Part shown: positions 1-7,657 of the stretch, in pieces
How positions within the stretch are numbered: the stretch's first letter is position 1
How the letters are laid out: every line of letters starts with the position of its first letter
Assembly (NCBI GenBank): GCA_964446685.1
Contig: CAYUPO010000001.1
Location: forward strand, 1 to 64,000
Origin: CAZWRN01 sp964446685
GTDB taxonomy: Bacteria > Patescibacteriota > Microgenomatia > Daviesbacterales > UBA10151
Direction of reading: 5' to 3'
Length of the DNA: 64,000 nucleotides
Translations under genes and position numbers: made by a program
Notes under the pieces: generated by a model
What the model was told of the DNA's origin: nothing
Database searches by the model: none
Seen by the model: the letters and a program-made list of their open reading frames with translations, nothing else

Positions 1-85
1 AAGCCACCCGCTTTTTCAAAAGCGAGTTAAACAAAGTACTTTTCCCAACATTAGGCAACCCAACAATTCCTACTTTTAAACTCAT
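1..85 (-). CDS. ychF: Redox-regulated ATPase/GTPase YchF, N-terminal fragment
   Basis: Only the first 28 codons lie in the window; the gene runs off the left edge. The reading starts MSLKVGIVGLPNVGKS and contains the G1/P-loop GLPNVGKS typical of YchF (Obg-related P-loop ATPases that bind ribosomes); Der/EngA proteins have GRPNVGKS instead. The start ATG overlaps the stop of the upstream DUF4393 gene in an ATGA arrangement, so the two are probably co-transcribed and translationally coupled. The identification rests on the N-terminus alone. Confidence 0.8.
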   Translation of the reverse strand, partial: MSLKVGIVGLPNVGKSTLFNSLLKKRVA

Positions 86-819
86 ATTCCAACTTCCCCT
101 TTCACACTATCTTCAACACAAGCCTTAACAAAATTTACACCTAAAGGTGTCATTGTAACGGCTTTAGATCCTTTAAAGATTGTTGTAGGTTCTCCACCAA
201 ACATAATACTTGTCGATTCCATAACTGCTGGAGCTAAACATTGAACTCTAAATAGATTATAAATACTTAAGTTATAGTCATTTTCACTAATACCCAATCC
301 AGTGATTATTTGTTCTTTCTTAAGAGAGTAATCTGTAACCTGTTCGAGTTTAACACTAGGATCTTTTTTTAACGCTTCAAAAAAGAAATCCAACATCTTA
401 ACATCTAGTGGACTTAAACTTTTAATGACTTCAAGGTATGCATATCTCAGTTCTAGTTTAAAGTTTGGATCCATAGCATTTACAGTTAGCCGTGCCCATA
501 AATCCTGTAATTCATCGTCCTCTTCCAGACTTGCTTGGGTAATAATTGGTAGAGCAAATTTTGGCGGAATGGATTTTGTATGTATAATCCCTTTAGCTTT
601 TAAAATCTCATCGTAACGTTCAAAAAAACGGAGTTGTCTTTCCCATCTGAAAAATTTTAAACTATCACCAATGATTCCAACCGCATCTTTTGCAGGTTCA
701 TCTAATATTTTTACAATACCTTTCAATATTTTCTCTGTAGTTTGCAATGTTTGTGTGCCAAATTTTGCTCCTTCAGCAGCAGCTTCAGCAATTTTTGTTA
801 TATCATTTTGATCCGCCAT
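82..819 (-). CDS. Abi-alpha / DUF4393 family protein
   Basis: This 245-residue soluble protein has an amphipathic N-terminal half and a conserved block at residues 84-108 (IPPKFALPII..ASLEEDDELQDLWA). That block is the hallmark of DUF4393, also called Abi-alpha, a family named after a putative phage abortive-infection protein. The C-terminal half resembles a small winged-helix-like region ending in a TPLG..F segment. The molecular activity is not known. It precedes ychF with a 4-base overlap. An SD-like AAGGGG lies just before the ATG. A defence role is suggested by the family name only; nothing else in the neighbourhood is a defence gene. Confidence 0.75.
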   Translation of the reverse strand: MADQNDITKIAEAAAEGAKFGTQTLQTTEKILKGIVKILDEPAKDAVGIIGDSLKFFRWERQLRFFERYDEILKAKGIIHTKSIPPKFALPIITQASLEEDDELQDLWARLTVNAMDPNFKLELRYAYLEVIKSLSPLDVKMLDFFFEALKKDPSVKLEQVTDYSLKKEQIITGLGISENDYNLSIYNLFRVQCLAPAVMESTSIMFGGEPTTIFKGSKAVTMTPLGVNFVKACVEDSVKGEVGI

Positions 820-937
820 AATTCCCCTTCTTTGGTTTGATAATTCAAGTTTAATACTAAATTGTAAAACTGAGATTGTGAAATGTGATTTCTAACTTTT
901 AAAGACATGTGTGAATTATAACAACAAATACTCCAGC

Positions 938-966
938 TTCACAGAATGAATATATCGTGCTAGCAT
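938..966 (+). promoter_or_regulatory. Promoter of the 973 gene, leaderless
   Basis: TTCACA (938-943), 17-base spacer, TAGCAT (961-966), then only 6 bases to the ATG at 973. The transcript should start at or next to the A of the ATG. Confidence 0.5.
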
Positions 967-972
967 TTTATT

Positions 973-1560
973 ATGCAAAAGATATTATCTTTTTTGGATA
1001 CTATATTTAGAACACCACTAAAATGGTTATTATTTCTTATATTTATCCCATTCTTGGTTTTCTATCTACAGCAAGCTTATACAAACTATTCTAATCAAGA
1101 ACAAGAAAAACTTGATTATTCTCAATCACTCATTAGATTGACTGAAAAGAGGGCATATTTAGCAAAAAATTATTACGATAATTTCCGGATGGAGCCAGAT
1201 TTTGATGAACGTAAAACTCAGCTTTGGTCCGATTACGCAGAATCAGTGAAAGAATATAATATTGAATTAGTGCCAAGTTTAATAATCATTCAGAAAAATT
1301 ACGGCAATGAAATTCAAGGATTTTACCATCAAGAAGTGTACGACCGTTTGCGAGCAATACATATTGAACTAGCCAAACTCCGTACAAATGATGAATTTAA
1401 CAAACAACAATTAGAAGAAAATTTTAAAGAAATTGATAACAGAAAATATCGTTTTGCTGAAACACTTATTAACTGTGAAGCCAAAAACATAATAGAAAGT
1501 ATTCAGTTTTTTATTTCTAAACAGATAGGATCACTATTATATAATTGCAAAATTTATTAA
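973..1560 (+). CDS. Membrane-anchored protein of unknown function
   Basis: 195 residues. One hydrophobic segment at about residues 15-33 (WLLFLIFIPFLVFYL) anchors a long, charged, mostly helical tail rich in Glu, Lys, Tyr and Asn, which may be a coiled coil. No known catalytic motif is visible and I do not recognise the family. The gene stands alone between two genes read from the other strand. The ATG at 973 is supported by a promoter whose -10 box ends 6 bases upstream. Confidence 0.6.
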   Translation: MQKILSFLDTIFRTPLKWLLFLIFIPFLVFYLQQAYTNYSNQEQEKLDYSQSLIRLTEKRAYLAKNYYDNFRMEPDFDERKTQLWSDYAESVKEYNIELVPSLIIIQKNYGNEIQGFYHQEVYDRLRAIHIELAKLRTNDEFNKQQLEENFKEIDNRKYRFAETLINCEAKNIIESIQFFISKQIGSLLYNCKIY

Positions 1561-1657
1561 CATATTTAATTTACTAAAATAACAATTTATGAGATTCTAA
1601 ACTGACTGATAGGATTTCTACTTAATGGTTTAAAGTATTTTTCTATTTGACTTTTTA

Positions 1658-3619
1658 TTAATAATTATCGTCTTCCCACTTTGGATCTATGTACGTAGAA
1701 CCCAGGGTTGGATCTTCTTCTCCTGGTACTTGATACAGTCTGGCTTCAATACCATTTGACACCATGCGAACTTTGCCGCCGATGGTTAGATCAGGTATAT
1801 CTTCATCTTCACCCTGTGGATACATACACATTAACCCTTTTTCAGCAGCCAGAGTTTGGATGTGACCATTTGTACCGCCAGTGGTTTGGATTATAACTCC
1901 GCCATCTTTTGGCAGGGTTCGACTATCTCCATATAATGTCCACATTCTGTTGGATTGATATTGAACCAATCCATCCCGTTTTCTATTTGTCGGATCAACA
2001 TCCAAAATATCTAGTACTTTGTCACCCAATCCAATCCCATTTCCCCTTGCCAAAAACTCCTCTGTTGGAAATTCGATAACTTCTCCGGTATATTTTTGAT
2101 TGACTCTTCTGACTTGAACAATATCTTCTCCAACACATTCCATCTGAATTGCCCCTCCCCATATTTTTTCGGCCAAAAAGATCCATAAAGCATATCTTTC
2201 AATATGTTGTGGTTTTAAAGTGTCTCTTCTGGTATCTGGTGGGAAATGATGAACTTCTTCTGGTAAATCGACTGCTAAATGCTGATCCAACACTTCACGA
2301 TTGACAAAAAACCGATTTTCACTTTCAGAAACTTCAATTAATTGAGGCAGACCTGGGGTGACAGAGTTTACTGTCACATTTTTATCATCGTTCTCATATG
2401 AACTTGAATATTTGTCTGGTCTAAATGCTTGAATAACCAGTCCCATCTCTTCACCTTCAATCCCATGTTCTCTTCGATAGGCAATAGCTTGCGGACTGTT
2501 AGTGGATTCAAAAACAGTTATTACGGCCTGTTTAAAGATATCAAGTTTGTTAGTATCTTCCTGACTTACCGGAACTGAGTTATAAATCCCAGCTCCACTT
2601 AATTCTTCCCCATCTTCTGATTGCACTGCACTGCTACGAACAATATAAGCATCTTTCTCGTCTTGATACATACCATGGCCATCTATTTTTAAATGTGAGG
2701 TTTGAGCAAATAACTCTAGTAAATCAGCTTCAATATCCTCTTGATTAACCCATTTCTGGTAGAGTTCAACAGAGACTGGAATAAATGGTGGAATTTTGAT
2801 TTTATCTCGAAAAATCCCTGATTTCTCCAAAAAATCATTGATTGCTGGCATGAATTCTTCAAGTAAGACCAAATTGGCTGCTTTAGCACCAAATTTTTTT
2901 CTTAAAGTATCAAACTTTTCTTTATCCACAGTTGGCAGACTGTTTAGATCTTCTTCTAGAGCATCGCGTCTTAACACTCTGTCTGTGGCAGGAATTAAGT
3001 CTCCTAAAGCAGAAACATCTGCAGAATAATGTCTTAATGTTAATTGAGCTGAAGCATTGAGTAGAGTGATATTGTTCCAAGATGGGATTACTATTCTAAG
3101 ATTTTTGTGAAACTCTAATCTGCCTGTAGAAGATGCTTGAATAACTTCATCTTTAATGCGCCGTGCTAAAGAGACTTTTAGCTGAGGATCTTTTTCAGCA
3201 GCTAACTGAGCGTCAAAATCCTGCCATTTGCTATCTTCTAGTCTCAAAAGTTGATCGTCGACAATATTTTCTGCAGCTTTTTGAGTATCAAAATCTTCAT
3301 TTATTTGCTCTTTTTGCCTATCATATGCCTGGTGAACTTCACTCACAACAGCTCCCATCAGATTCCAACCTGGTCTGATCTGAGGTGTGATGGCTGCTTG
3401 ATTTCCATAATTGAGAATTGAATAAGCCTGATCAATATAGCTTCTGGGTTTAGGAGCAAATGCTTTGATTGAATCTGCCAGTGCAGCCTCAGAAGGATCC
3501 TCCTGCAGAAGTTTTGCCACAGTAGACAAGGTAATGCGCATTAAATCAGCCGGTACATCGCTGGAAGGATCTGGGATTTGTCCAAATACTTCAGTAAAAG
3601 TCCTTTCCTTCATTGACAT
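1658..3619 (-). CDS. PEP/pyruvate-binding (PPDK_N) domain protein lacking the PEP-binding barrel
   Basis: 653 residues. An N-terminal helical region (1-235) of unknown role is followed by an ATP-grasp PPDK_N domain with the Gly-Lys-loop FGAKAANL (243-250) and the nucleotide-binding block VRSSAVQSEDGEELSG (327-342). The C-terminal part contains GGTNGHIQTLAAEKGL around His586, which aligns with the phosphohistidine swivel domain of PEP synthase (GGRTSHAAIV in the true enzyme of this window). The C-terminal PEP/pyruvate TIM barrel is absent. In rifampin phosphotransferase and related enzymes an ATP-grasp domain phosphorylates a swivelling His that passes phosphate to another substrate, so a phosphotransferase with an unknown acceptor is the best guess. 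It stands alone. Confidence 0.65.
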   Translation of the reverse strand: MSMKERTFTEVFGQIPDPSSDVPADLMRITLSTVAKLLQEDPSEAALADSIKAFAPKPRSYIDQAYSILNYGNQAAITPQIRPGWNLMGAVVSEVHQAYDRQKEQINEDFDTQKAAENIVDDQLLRLEDSKWQDFDAQLAAEKDPQLKVSLARRIKDEVIQASSTGRLEFHKNLRIVIPSWNNITLLNASAQLTLRHYSADVSALGDLIPATDRVLRRDALEEDLNSLPTVDKEKFDTLRKKFGAKAANLVLLEEFMPAINDFLEKSGIFRDKIKIPPFIPVSVELYQKWVNQEDIEADLLELFAQTSHLKIDGHGMYQDEKDAYIVRSSAVQSEDGEELSGAGIYNSVPVSQEDTNKLDIFKQAVITVFESTNSPQAIAYRREHGIEGEEMGLVIQAFRPDKYSSSYENDDKNVTVNSVTPGLPQLIEVSESENRFFVNREVLDQHLAVDLPEEVHHFPPDTRRDTLKPQHIERYALWIFLAEKIWGGAIQMECVGEDIVQVRRVNQKYTGEVIEFPTEEFLARGNGIGLGDKVLDILDVDPTNRKRDGLVQYQSNRMWTLYGDSRTLPKDGGVIIQTTGGTNGHIQTLAAEKGLMCMYPQGEDEDIPDLTIGGKVRMVSNGIEARLYQVPGEEDPTLGSTYIDPKWEDDNY

Positions 3620-3842
3620 ATTAGGCGAGAGTATACAGTTTATAGGTCTTTTATTTCAATATAGTGACCGATTGTAGATTGTTAGTAGTCTTTGGATTAT
3701 CTATCCTATTTAAAACTTGCTGGTATTCAACTAACACATAGGCATGATTTTAACAAATTTAAAGATGGAAAGAAAATTTAACTTCTTCAAATTGCCGGTG
3801 TTTTAAGAAATTAATAATGATAGATAAAGCCAAAAAATCATT

Positions 3843-3871
3843 TTGAGTTGATAATACTTAAGCCTTATAGT
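3843..3871 (+). promoter_or_regulatory. Promoter of the 3877 gene, leaderless
   Basis: TTGAGT (3843-3848), 17-base spacer, TATAGT (3866-3871). The expected transcription start coincides with the first ATG (3877) or lies just before the second (3883). No SD is present. Confidence 0.5.
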
Positions 3872-3876
3872 AAAAT

Positions 3877-4545
3877 ATGCAAATGTCTATAAATAAAAAT
3901 GAGTTTTCTCAATCAAGTCGTGAAGTTTTGCTTCAAAAAGGGCTTGAAATTACGACCCTAACTGGACAAAATGTGGATTCGTTACAAGCCGCTGGGCATC
4001 GGTTTGCTTTTTTTTCGGGAACTGAAAATCCCATAAACCTTGGAGATTTAAAACAACAGCCGTCAAGACTTTCAGAGGTGGCTTATATTCCTGGGCCCCG
4101 TTTCTCACAATTTGTAGATTGGTCGGTAATGCATGAATTTATGCAAGGTTATTTACGTTTAGATGATGTTACGATTGAACTAGGAACTATTCCAGACTAT
4201 TTAGAGCTTTTACTTGGATCCCGAAGATTTGGTGCACAAACCAGACAAATGCTACTAGATCCAATGTCAGATTCTGAAAGAAATATTAAAGCTCAAGATA
4301 CCAATCTTTGGTCAAGATATGACACTATTTATACATATACTGCAACAGCTTCCAAGGCTATTGTTAGTGGTGACTTGGGACGATTCACCACATTTGGACA
4401 AACACAAGCAGGATTTCCTATGGCAACAATTGTTGGTTATGGTCCGAGCGGAACGGGTGCTTATACTACGATGAGTAATATATACACAAAACGTGGAACT
4501 GGACGCGTAGCACCTCTGGTATTTCCAAAATCCGGTAGTGATTAA
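3877..4545 (+). CDS. Protein of unknown function (orphan)
   Basis: 222 residues, soluble, no signal peptide or membrane segment. I do not recognise it. The N-terminal half is mixed alpha/beta with conserved-looking blocks (FAFFSGTENPINLGDL, YIPGPRFSQFVDW); the C-terminus is rich in Gly and Thr. The second in-frame ATG (residue 3, position 3883) is an equally good start. The promoter directly upstream leaves no 5' leader. Flanking genes read from the opposite strand, so it is monocistronic. Confidence 0.6.
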   Translation: MQMSINKNEFSQSSREVLLQKGLEITTLTGQNVDSLQAAGHRFAFFSGTENPINLGDLKQQPSRLSEVAYIPGPRFSQFVDWSVMHEFMQGYLRLDDVTIELGTIPDYLELLLGSRRFGAQTRQMLLDPMSDSERNIKAQDTNLWSRYDTIYTYTATASKAIVSGDLGRFTTFGQTQAGFPMATIVGYGPSGTGAYTTMSNIYTKRGTGRVAPLVFPKSGSD

Positions 4546-4570
4546 TTTCAGCGTTGATTGCGTCTTAATT

Positions 4571-4735
4571 CTAGTCTTCTAATCCATCCAGATGAGCCGA
4601 GTCTCTTTGCTGTACCTGTTCCAACGCCTTTAAGGCGCTAAGAGCAGATAATTCTCCTGTTTGTGCAGCAGGGATTAAAGCATCCAGAATATCCCGGATA
4701 AACTTAGATTTCGTTTTGGGGTTGAGCCTGCATTT
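4571..4735 (-). pseudogene. Possible small gene or remnant without an intact start
   Basis: An open frame of about 50 codons ends at a TAG (4571-4573) and reads ..SKFIRDILDALIPAAQTGEL.. with protein-like helical composition, but it has no ATG, GTG or TTG start in frame. An ATG in another frame at about 4730 (MQAQPQNEI) would join it after a one-base shift. It may be a decayed or frameshifted short gene downstream of the alpha/beta hydrolase gene, or chance. Weak evidence. Confidence 0.25.
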
Positions 4736-4741
4736 TGTTCA

Positions 4742-5488
4742 CTATGACTGATTAAGAAATCTAAGGGCTGTTTCTGTGAAGGGGACTTTAGGATCATCGA
4801 TTGGGACATGAGAACCTTCCGGGATGATCCACAAAGCGGAGTTTGGGATTGATTGATAAATGTTGACTGGTATTTCTATTGGGAAAAATTGGTCGCGGTC
4901 GCCGTGGATTACCAGAGTTTTGGCTGTGATAACTGATAAATCTTCTGATTTAAAATTCATATCATCATAGTTTTCACTAAATGCATTAAACTGGGAGATC
5001 AGCTCCCGGATCTGTTCTTCACCTCGGGTAGCGCATTCCTGATACATCTGTTTTACCTGAGGAGGCATAGTGTCATAAGACACCCGGCGCATGATGGCTC
5101 TGGCTTGGTCTGGGAAATGAGTGGTGGCGCTGATTAAGACCATTGCATCGATTAGTTTTGGATTGATGGTGGCTATATGAAGTAGTGTCATCCCACCAGA
5201 GCTGATACCCATTGCCGAGCAATGTTTTATTTCCAACTTTTCAAGCAGCAATATGACATCCTTTGCAGCTTGATGGTGAGTGAAATGTTTGTAAGGATTG
5301 GTTGAATGCCCATGCCCCCGCAAATCCACCACAATCAGCCGATATTCTTTTTGAAGATCGTCAATAAAAGGAGCCCAGTTTTGTGAAGAACCGCCAAACC
5401 CATGCAGTAAAAGCAGCGGCTTTCCCTCTCCATACTCCTCATAGTAGAGCTGAGTATTATTAATCTGAATTGTTTTACCATGAGTCAT
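4742..5488 (-). CDS. Alpha/beta hydrolase fold protein
   Basis: 248 residues, single-domain alpha/beta hydrolase. The oxyanion-hole motif is LLLLHGFGGSSQNW (25-38), the nucleophile elbow is GISSG with Ser96, the acid is in HGDRDQFFP and the catalytic His is in EGSHVPIDDP near the C-terminus. No signal peptide, so cytosolic. Overall shape is close to 3-oxoadipate enol-lactonase/esterase-like members, but the substrate cannot be told. A TATACT -10 box lies 17 bases upstream of the ATG, giving a short leader without a clear SD. Confidence 0.85.
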   Translation of the reverse strand: MTHGKTIQINNTQLYYEEYGEGKPLLLLHGFGGSSQNWAPFIDDLQKEYRLIVVDLRGHGHSTNPYKHFTHHQAAKDVILLLEKLEIKHCSAMGISSGGMTLLHIATINPKLIDAMVLISATTHFPDQARAIMRRVSYDTMPPQVKQMYQECATRGEEQIRELISQFNAFSENYDDMNFKSEDLSVITAKTLVIHGDRDQFFPIEIPVNIYQSIPNSALWIIPEGSHVPIDDPKVPFTETALRFLNQS

Positions 5489-5651
5489 ATGCTAAAAGTC
5501 AGTTTAGTATAGATAACCATAGCTGTATATTCAATCTTAGACTTCGGGTGTTTTTTTGATTGCCTTTTCTGTTTGCCATATTAGTAACGTAATTATTTAG
5601 ACAACTTTATCTTCACACTATTAAATAACTTATGTAAAAAATGAACTGGAT

Positions 5652-7043
5652 CTATTTAGCCAAATTGGCAAACCACTGATTGATGTTTGAATTTCTACTT
5701 TTAGTTTTTACTGAAATAGTCTCACTCCAACTCCCGGCGTTACATCCATTAACTGCCTGAACTTTAAAATAATAAGTTGTATTAGGCCATAAGTTTGAAA
5801 CAGTCCTGCCCATAGTCCAGAGATTTCCAGAATAGCCAAATAAATCACCGTATTGATTGGCATTTGGACTTAATCCATAACTCACGTTATATCCTGAACC
5901 TCCACCTATTGTTGAAAAATACAGATTTACATAAGTTCCACCGGCATCAACCTGAAACAGATTTGGAATACCGGCTGGTGCTGGGTCTGAACAAGTTGGA
6001 GGATCGGCTTTTGAGGTAGCACTAAAACCGGAATTATTTGAAGACGGCAGCGGATTTGAACCTAAAAAAATTCTTCCATTATATATATCTCCAACCAGCA
6101 CCTGGCTATCAGATGACATATTCCCCCCGGACCAGGATTGGTCTGTATCGCCCAAAGGCTGAGTTTCAGTCCAGCTATCCCCGCTGTTATTAGAGATATA
6201 AAGCCTTGTGCCACTTGAGACAAACATCGTATTCCCATCGGAAGAAACAGAGGTAAAGGTCCAAGTTGTTTCGATGTCTCCCGCAGGTTGAATTTCTGCC
6301 CAGGAATCTCCGCCATTAGTTGACCTGTACAACCTGCCATTGAGTGCGCCTGCCAATACCGTTTGCCCATTTGATGACACGCCCAGGGCCGTCCATTGTA
6401 CATCTGTATCGCCTGCCGGCTGCATTTGAACCCAAGCATTTCCACCATTAACAGACCGATATAACCTCCCGGCATCCATACCGGCAAATATTGTCTGTCC
6501 GTCAGATGACATTGCAGAACTTGCCCAGGGGTTATCTAAATTCCCAGCCGGCTGAACCTCAGCCCAATCACTTCCACTATTAGTTGATATATATAACCGA
6601 CCATTTTTAACACCAGCTAAAATTGTCTGACCATCTGATGAAATACTGCTGGTATACCAGGCCAGATCCGCATCACCTCCCGGCTGAGTTTCAGTCCAGC
6701 TATCCCCTCCATCAGTAGTTATATACAGTCTGGTATTTAAAGCTCCAGCCACAATTGTTTGCCCATTTGCAGACATGCTGAGTGTCAGCCAGCCAAAATT
6801 ATCATCACCTCCCGGCTGAGTTTCAGTCCAGCTGGTTCCGCCATTATCTGATAAATAAAGCCGCCCATTTTGGACACCAGCGATTATAACCTGGCCATCT
6901 GAGGAAAGGTCGACTGGCGTCCATGGTTGGTCAGTATCACCGGCAGGCGTGGTTTCAGACCAGCTGACTGCGGCCTGAACCGGAGTGACAAACAAGAATG
7001 ACACTAAAATATAAAAAATTGAAAATAAAAAAAATTTACCCAC
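5652..7043 (-). CDS. Secreted BNR-type beta-propeller protein with a C-terminal fibronectin type III domain
   Basis: 463 residues from a GTG at 7043. That start gives a clean signal peptide or anchor (MGKFFLFSIFYILVSFLF..VQA), and a TATACT box ends 6 bases before it; the longer frame begins at a TTG at 7079, inside the promoter. About seven repeats of roughly 47 residues (S.DGQTI.AG...GRLY.S.NGGDSW.E.QPAGD) form a sortilin/BNR-like propeller, followed by a degenerate linker and an Fn3 domain at about 345-450 with the ..TTYYFKVQAV.. core. The Fn3 domain is related to that of the LamG protein at 10187-11548. Likely exported; ligand unknown. Confidence 0.75.
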   Translation of the reverse strand: MGKFFLFSIFYILVSFLFVTPVQAAVSWSETTPAGDTDQPWTPVDLSSDGQVIIAGVQNGRLYLSDNGGTSWTETQPGGDDNFGWLTLSMSANGQTIVAGALNTRLYITTDGGDSWTETQPGGDADLAWYTSSISSDGQTILAGVKNGRLYISTNSGSDWAEVQPAGNLDNPWASSAMSSDGQTIFAGMDAGRLYRSVNGGNAWVQMQPAGDTDVQWTALGVSSNGQTVLAGALNGRLYRSTNGGDSWAEIQPAGDIETTWTFTSVSSDGNTMFVSSGTRLYISNNSGDSWTETQPLGDTDQSWSGGNMSSDSQVLVGDIYNGRIFLGSNPLPSSNNSGFSATSKADPPTCSDPAPAGIPNLFQVDAGGTYVNLYFSTIGGGSGYNVSYGLSPNANQYGDLFGYSGNLWTMGRTVSNLWPNTTYYFKVQAVNGCNAGSWSETISVKTKSRNSNINQWFANLAK

Positions 7044-7049
7044 AACTTT

Positions 7050-7079
7050 AGTATATAAAAGTATTTCAGAGGAATACAA
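7050..7079 (-). promoter_or_regulatory. Leaderless promoter with GTG start
   Basis: On the minus strand TTGTAT (7079-7074), 18-base spacer, TATACT (7055-7050), then 6 bases to GTG at 7043. Confidence 0.45.
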
Positions 7080-7141
7080 TATATTCAGATCAATTAAATT
7101 GTTATAGCTATTTTTTTCTTGCAGCTGGATAATACTTCTGT

Positions 7142-7657
7142 ATGTTTCTAAGAAAATCGACCATTCTTTCAGTATTTTTCATACTTTACTTACTGATACT
7201 TGTTTGGATCATCATTTTTAAACTTCAGCTTTCTTTTACTTCTTTACCGGATGAGCGGACTCTCAATTTGGTTCCTTTTTATGATGGAAATATCGAGCGG
7301 GTTGGTATTTATGTTGGAGAAAAAATATACAACCTGCTTTTGTTTGTCCCTTTTGGTTTGTATGTTTGTTTGCTGAGCAGAGACAGGGCATTTATAAATA
7401 ATCTGAAGCCGATTTTTTTGACCAGCTTATCTTTTGAAGTAGTTCAGTTGATCTTTGGTATTGGAACCTCGGATGTGACGGATTTGATTATGAACACTCT
7501 GGGCGGTGCAGTTGGGATTGGAATATTTAAAATGTTTGAAAAAAAATTTAAAGATATAGGTTATAAACACGCGCTAATTTTTACCTACTTTTTATCAGTT
7601 TTGATGTGTTTATTTATTTTGTTTATAAAAATGTTTATTAAGATTAAAGTAAACTAA
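7142..7657 (+). CDS. VanZ-like family membrane protein
   Basis: 171 residues with about four membrane segments. VanZ-type signatures are present: NLVPFYDG near residue 40, the loop NLLLFVPFGLYVCL, and SFEVVQLIFGIGTSDVTDLIMNTLGGAVG. VanZ homologues are integral membrane proteins sometimes linked to glycopeptide (teicoplanin) resistance; in most genomes their role is unknown. The stop abuts the stop of the convergent M13 peptidase gene (7658). A GATAAT box ends 8 bases before the ATG. Confidence 0.8.
   Translation: MFLRKSTILSVFFILYLLILVWIIIFKLQLSFTSLPDERTLNLVPFYDGNIERVGIYVGEKIYNLLLFVPFGLYVCLLSRDRAFINNLKPIFLTSLSFEVVQLIFGIGTSDVTDLIMNTLGGAVGIGIFKMFEKKFKDIGYKHALIFTYFLSVLMCLFILFIKMFIKIKVN

Noticed and set aside
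82..819. A defence island around the Abi-alpha gene
   Set aside because: No restriction, CRISPR, toxin-antitoxin or other defence genes are near it; the coupling is with ychF.
3620..3876. tRNA, riboswitch or small RNA in the 257-base spacer
   Set aside because: No cloverleaf, conserved riboswitch core or terminator was seen; only the promoter of the 3877 gene is recognisable.
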